Below are positions 60,420-64,000 of a stretch of DNA of 64,000 bases, piece after piece. The stretch is from positions 242,284-306,283 of the forward strand of contig NZ_NBYX01000008.1 in NCBI RefSeq assembly GCF_002099195.1. The letters run 5' to 3'. The translations under genes were made by a program, and so were the position numbers. The notes beneath the pieces are model-generated. The model saw nothing but the letters and a program-made list of their open reading frames with translations, did not search any database and had not been told where the DNA came from. Origin of the DNA: Burkholderia puraquae. GTDB taxonomy: Bacteria; Pseudomonadota; Gammaproteobacteria; Burkholderiales; Burkholderiaceae. Position 1 is the stretch's first letter. Every line of letters starts with the position of its first letter.

Positions 60420-62036
60420 TCAGAACGCGTAGATGAGTTGGGTCGCGAGCAGGTCGTTCGACTTCGCATACGACCCGTCGTGACGCAGGAAAACCTTGTT
60501 GCTCGCCCAGTCGTGCCGGTATTCGACCTTCACCGTCACCTGCTGGGTCGGGTAGAACAGCAGGTCGAACGCCGCCGCCTGCCGCGTCGCGCCCTTGCAG
60601 TCGAATCCGACGCCGCCGTTCGCCTTCGACTGCGCGAGGCAATCCGCGTCGATGCCGAAGCCGTTGTTCGGATCCATCCCGTTGCCGTTCAGGCCGATCG
60701 ACGACCCGCCCCCGCCGTTCTTCCGGTTCACGAGCAGGTCGTAGCGCAGCGTCGCGCCCATGCGGCCGACCACCGGCGCGTTGAACTTGCGGTGCGCGAG
60801 CAGCGACAGCCCGAACCACTGCGCGAGCCCGCCGTTGAACGCGCCGTGCTGCTGCTGGCCGTAGTCGAGTTCCGCGTTGTACTGCGCGTCGGCCACCGTG
60901 TAGGTCGCATCGGCTTCGCCGAAGAAGAACGCGCCGTACGCGCTCGGCGCATTGCCGCCGACGCCGTAGCGCACGTTGCCGGTCGCCGGATCGACGGCGC
61001 TCGGCAGCGTCTGGCGGCCGACGTTGATCGAGCCGCCGAGGTCGAGCGCGCTGCCGTGCATGTAGTCGACGCGCGCGGTGAAGGTCGGCACCTTGTTGCT
61101 CGTCGTGATCGGGTCGCCGAGCGCGTTGACGCCCGTCTGCGTGACCGCGCCCGCGCTGCGGAACTGCTCGTTGCCGACGAAGAACTTCCACGCCCAGTGG
61201 CCGTCCGCGCTCTGGTAGTTGATGCCCGCGCCGATCGACGAGCCCGGGTCGGAGAAGTCGTACAGCAGGTTATGCGTGAGCGTGAGCATCTGGCTCGACT
61301 GCTGGTACTCGTAGCCGCCGAAGCCGAGCACGAGCCCGCCGACGAGCGACGTCGTCCCCGACAGCGGCACCGTGACGATCGCCGTGTTCACGATATCGAG
61401 CCCGCTCGCGCCGCTGCCCGTCATCATCGACAGGCCCGCGCCGCGGTTCGGCATCAGCGTGATTTCCGCGGACGGTGCGGTCGGGCCGACACCGAACGTC
61501 TTCTTGATGTCGAGGAATACGTCGCCGAACGTGCTGTTGTAGTAGGTGTACGCGTTCTCGTGGTTCGCGAACTGGAACGACGACGTGCCCGCGCCCCGGT
61601 TGTACACGTAGGTCGGGTCGAGGTAGCCCGTCACCGACAGCCCCGCGATCGGGCCCGTGCGCGCGGCATCCGTCAGCGAATCGACCTTCAGTTGCTGGTT
61701 CGCGACCTGCTGCCGGATTTCCGACACGTCGTCGTTGGTCAGCACGGCGGGCGCCTGTCCGTAGCCGGGTGCGGACGGGTCGGCCACCGCGCCGTTCGCC
61801 GCGTTCGCCGCGTTCGCCGCGTTCGACGCGTTCGACGCGTTCGACGCGTTCGACACATTAGACGCAGCCGGTGCGGCCGAAGGCTTCGCGGCGAGCTGCG
61901 ATTGCAGCGCGCTCATCTGCCGTTGCAGCACCGCGATCTGCTGCTGCAGCGTCCGGATCTGGTCGGTGCTCGCGTTCGCCGCAGCCAGCCCCGGCAGCGC
62001 TCCGGCGATCAGCGCGCAGAGCATCTTCTTTTTCAT
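60420..62036 (-). CDS. DUF3138 outer-membrane protein, putative polyamine-linked porin
   Basis: A 538-residue protein with a signal peptide (MKKKMLCALIAGALPGLAAA), a predicted N-terminal coiled coil (TDQIRTLQQQIAVLQRQMSA), an Asn-Ala-Ser repeat segment (about residues 58-86) and a long region of alternating aromatic strands ending in TQLIYAF, a C-terminal Phe as in outer-membrane barrels. This matches DUF3138. The layout (coiled coil then barrel) recalls trimeric porins such as ScrY. AGGAGA precedes the start. It is in the polyamine operon 21 bp after the PotI-like gene, so it may admit polyamines; this is inference. Confidence 0.82.
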   Translation of the reverse strand: MKKKMLCALIAGALPGLAAANASTDQIRTLQQQIAVLQRQMSALQSQLAAKPSAAPAASNVSNASNASNASNAANAANAANGAVADPSAPGYGQAPAVLTNDDVSEIRQQVANQQLKVDSLTDAARTGPIAGLSVTGYLDPTYVYNRGAGTSSFQFANHENAYTYYNSTFGDVFLDIKKTFGVGPTAPSAEITLMPNRGAGLSMMTGSGASGLDIVNTAIVTVPLSGTTSLVGGLVLGFGGYEYQQSSQMLTLTHNLLYDFSDPGSSIGAGINYQSADGHWAWKFFVGNEQFRSAGAVTQTGVNALGDPITTSNKVPTFTARVDYMHGSALDLGGSINVGRQTLPSAVDPATGNVRYGVGGNAPSAYGAFFFGEADATYTVADAQYNAELDYGQQQHGAFNGGLAQWFGLSLLAHRKFNAPVVGRMGATLRYDLLVNRKNGGGGSSIGLNGNGMDPNNGFGIDADCLAQSKANGGVGFDCKGATRQAAAFDLLFYPTQQVTVKVEYRHDWASNKVFLRHDGSYAKSNDLLATQLIYAF

Positions 62037-62057
62037 GGAATGTCTCCTGGTCGTTCG

Positions 62058-62999
62058 TCACTTCGTGGGATGCGGGATGCGGTCGTGCAGCGGCGGCGCG
62101 GCCGGCTGGCGCGCGGGCGGCAGGACGGACGGCGACGCGGGGGGGACGGATACCTCGGGCCCGGATGACGCCCGCCACGTACGCGCGTCGCGCGCCTGCC
62201 GCCGCTCGCGGGACAGCATTGCGCGATTCACGACGACGACGCCGATCGTCACCACCGTGATGAACACCGTGGCGAGCGCATTCATCTCCGGGTTGAGCCC
62301 GAGCCGCACGCGCGAGAACACGACGAGCGGCAGCGTCGTCGACCCGGGGCCCGACAGGAACGCGGACAGGATCACGTCGTCGATCGACACCGTGAACGCG
62401 AGCAGCCAGCCGGACACCAGCGCCTGCGCGATCAGCGGCAGCGTGATCACGAAGAACACCTTCCACGGCCGCGCGCCAAGATCCAGCGCGGCTTCCTCGA
62501 TCGAGCGATCGAGTTCCTTCACGCGCGACTGCACGATCACCGCGACGAACGACAGGCACAGCATCACGTGGCCGACCCAGATCGTCAGCCAGCCACGCCC
62601 GGCGGGCCAGCCGAAGGTCTGCTGCATCGCGACGAACAGCAGCAGCAGCGAGATGCCCTGGATCACTTCCGGAATCACCAGCGGCGCGTTGATCATCGCG
62701 GCATACAGCGTGAAGCCGCGAAAGCGCCCCATGCGGGCGAGCACGAAGCCGGCCCAGGTGCCGATCGCGACCGACGCGGTCGCCGTCAGCAGCGCGATCT
62801 TCAGCGACAGCCACGCGGCCGCGAGCAGTTCGCCGTCGTGCAATAACGCGCCGTACCACTTCAGCGAGAAGCCCGACCACACCGTCACCAGCTTCGACGC
62901 GTTGAACGAGTACACGACCAGGCTGACGATCGGGATGTACAGGAACAGGAAGCCCGCGCCCAGCACGCACGCGGACAGGATGCGATTCGCTCGGGTCAT
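62058..62999 (-). CDS. potI: Spermidine/putrescine ABC transporter permease PotI type
   Basis: A 313-residue permease with about six helices and the EAA loop EEAALDLGARPWKVFFVITL. N-terminus ILSACVLGAGFLFLYIPIVS and IDDVILSAFLSGPGSTTLPL are characteristic of PotI/PotC. A long polar C-terminal tail (about 40 residues after LSRERRQARD, Pro/Ser rich) exceeds the usual PotI length. Start 62999 overlaps the PotH stop by 4 bp. Confidence 0.9.
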   Translation of the reverse strand: MTRANRILSACVLGAGFLFLYIPIVSLVVYSFNASKLVTVWSGFSLKWYGALLHDGELLAAAWLSLKIALLTATASVAIGTWAGFVLARMGRFRGFTLYAAMINAPLVIPEVIQGISLLLLFVAMQQTFGWPAGRGWLTIWVGHVMLCLSFVAVIVQSRVKELDRSIEEAALDLGARPWKVFFVITLPLIAQALVSGWLLAFTVSIDDVILSAFLSGPGSTTLPLVVFSRVRLGLNPEMNALATVFITVVTIGVVVVNRAMLSRERRQARDARTWRASSGPEVSVPPASPSVLPPARQPAAPPLHDRIPHPTK

Positions 63000-63979
63000 G
63001 GCCTGGCCTCCGCTTCGGTCTGGCTGTAATGGAGCAGCGCCATCGGCACGAGCAGCAGCAGCACCATCGTCACCGTCACCGCGGACGCCATCGGCCAGTC
63101 CATGTTGTTGAAGAACTCGTCCCACATCACGCGGCCGAGCATCAGCGTGTTCGCGCCGCCGAGCAGCTCGGGGATCACGTATTCGCCCACCGCCGGGATG
63201 AACACGAGCAGGCTGCCCGCGACGATACCGTTGCGCGACAGCGGCAGCGTGATGCGCCAGAACGCGGACCACGGCGTTGCGCCGAGATCGTTCGCGGCCT
63301 CGAGCAGCGTGAGATCCATCTTCACGAGGTGCGCGTACAGCGGCATCACCATGAACGGCAGGTACGAATAGACCATCCCGATGTAGACGCCCGCGTCGGT
63401 GTGATACAGGCGCAGCGGTGTCGCGATTACGCCGAGCGCTGCGAGCACGTGGTTCAGCAGGCCGTCGTCCTTCATGATCCCGACCCATGCGTAGACGCGG
63501 ATCAGGAACGACGTCCAGAACGGCAGCATCACGGCCATCATCAGCAGGTTGCGGCGCGCCGGCGCCGCACGCGCGATGCAGTACGCGATCGGATAGCCGG
63601 CCAGCAGGCACATCAGCGTCGACGCGGCGGCCATTTTCAGCGAGCTGACGTAGGTGTTCAGGTAAAGGTCGTCCTGCAGCAGCAGCGCGTAATGCTTCAG
63701 CGACAGCACGACCTGCACGGTGCCCGCCTCCAGCCGCGCGAGTGCGGTGTACGGCGGGATGCCGAGCATCGGGTCGGCGAAGCTGATCTTCAGCACCAGC
63801 ACGAACGGCAGCGCGAAGAACACCGCGAGCCACAGGAACGGCACGCCGATCGCGACGCTGCGGCCCGACGGCAAGAAGCGCGACAGCGCGGCGAAGCGGC
63901 CCGGGCGGGCGCGGCCCGCGCCGGCGCTCGCGGCGCCGGTCGACACCGGCGTGGAGGGCGTGGAAGCAGAGGTTCTCAT
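62996..63979 (-). CDS. potH: Spermidine/putrescine ABC transporter permease PotH type
   Basis: A 327-residue permease. TM1 is VAIGVPFLWLAVFFALPFVL, followed by VLKISFADPMLG; the EAA loop is LEAANDLGATPWSAFWRITL. YPIAYCIARAAPARRNLLMM and WTSFLIRVYAWVGIMKDDGL are PotH/PotB-like. An N-terminal Ala/Ser/Gly-rich segment precedes the first helix. Its ATPase (PotG) and binding protein (PotF) are probably just upstream beyond the window. Translationally coupled to PotI. Confidence 0.92.
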   Translation of the reverse strand: MRTSASTPSTPVSTGAASAGAGRARPGRFAALSRFLPSGRSVAIGVPFLWLAVFFALPFVLVLKISFADPMLGIPPYTALARLEAGTVQVVLSLKHYALLLQDDLYLNTYVSSLKMAAASTLMCLLAGYPIAYCIARAAPARRNLLMMAVMLPFWTSFLIRVYAWVGIMKDDGLLNHVLAALGVIATPLRLYHTDAGVYIGMVYSYLPFMVMPLYAHLVKMDLTLLEAANDLGATPWSAFWRITLPLSRNGIVAGSLLVFIPAVGEYVIPELLGGANTLMLGRVMWDEFFNNMDWPMASAVTVTMVLLLLVPMALLHYSQTEAEARP

Positions 63980-64000
63980 CGCGTCGCCCTCATTGCGTCA

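Noticed and set aside
1..64000. CRISPR arrays, tRNA/rRNA genes, integrases or complete insertion sequences
   Set aside because: None recognised by eye; short tRNAs cannot be fully excluded without a covariance-model scan.

Overview
The window is high-GC proteobacterial DNA (GC-rich third positions, dense genes, ATGA start/stop overlaps). It reads as Burkholderia, most likely the B. cepacia complex and probably a secondary replicon. The clues are the gene families present: an AnsP permease, H-NS-type small regulators, a DUF3138 outer-membrane protein, DUF3311 beside a sodium:solute symporter, a Wza/Wzb/Wzc polysaccharide locus, and a type VI secretion VgrG/PAAR module. No rRNA, tRNA, CRISPR array, integrase or complete insertion sequence was seen. 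The species is inferred from remembered family membership, not from a database search.

Layout. 1-4.9 kb: a type VI secretion accessory module (5' part of vgrG, a PAAR protein, a thiolase-like membrane protein, and a stand-alone tssF). 5.3-6.3 kb: a DoxX protein and a truncated acetyltransferase. 6.4-11.4 kb: a polar amino-acid ABC transporter and, divergently, the asparagine permease ansP. 11.7-12.6 kb: an IclR regulator. 12.8-28.1 kb: an exopolysaccharide locus with an H-NS-like gene and a secreted GH16 glycanase at one end. The biosynthetic genes all run on the minus strand: initiating phosphosugar transferase, wza, wzb, wzc, a glycosyltransferase, wzy, wzx, a GT2, a pyruvyltransferase and another glycosyltransferase. 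28.9-30.0 kb: gene relics. 30.3-32.6 kb: an orphan fliD and an unknown gene. 33.3-37.9 kb: a sugar-kinase/MFS/aldolase operon with a divergent LacI regulator. 38-43.6 kb: a DUF1311 protein, then symporter, amidohydrolase and COG0523 GTPase genes. 43.8-47.9 kb: a Fic protein, and a LysR regulator divergent from pirin and wrbA. 48.1-49.2 kb: lrgAB. 49.6-51.9 kb: esterase, ohr and a TetR gene. 52.1-53.0 kb: two gene fragments joined by a deletion. 53.1-55.6 kb: an ABC exporter and a DUF4262 protein. 55.7-64 kb: a polyamine uptake and gamma-glutamylputrescine catabolism operon.

The most notable signal is a duplicated control region. Upstream of the exopolysaccharide operon (28434-28627), and again upstream of the H-NS-like gene (13358-13550), lies a sigma-54-type -24/-12 element. 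About 97 bp further upstream of each is a 63-bp array of three identical blocks (41 of 41 bases) with identical internal spacing. This is the expected layout of an RpoN promoter with enhancer-binding-protein sites. It implies that the H-NS-like protein and the polysaccharide are switched on together. From memory, the bep polysaccharide cluster of B. cenocepacia is controlled by RpoN and the c-di-GMP-responsive activator BerB, which fits, but identity with that cluster is not shown here.

Other control circuits can be read directly: three copies of a TATCTA/TAGATA palindrome around the TetR-ohr-esterase genes, a long inverted repeat before the autoinhibited Fic gene, a LacI-type operator between rbsK-like and lacI-like genes, and a promoter/operator overlap between lysR and pirin.
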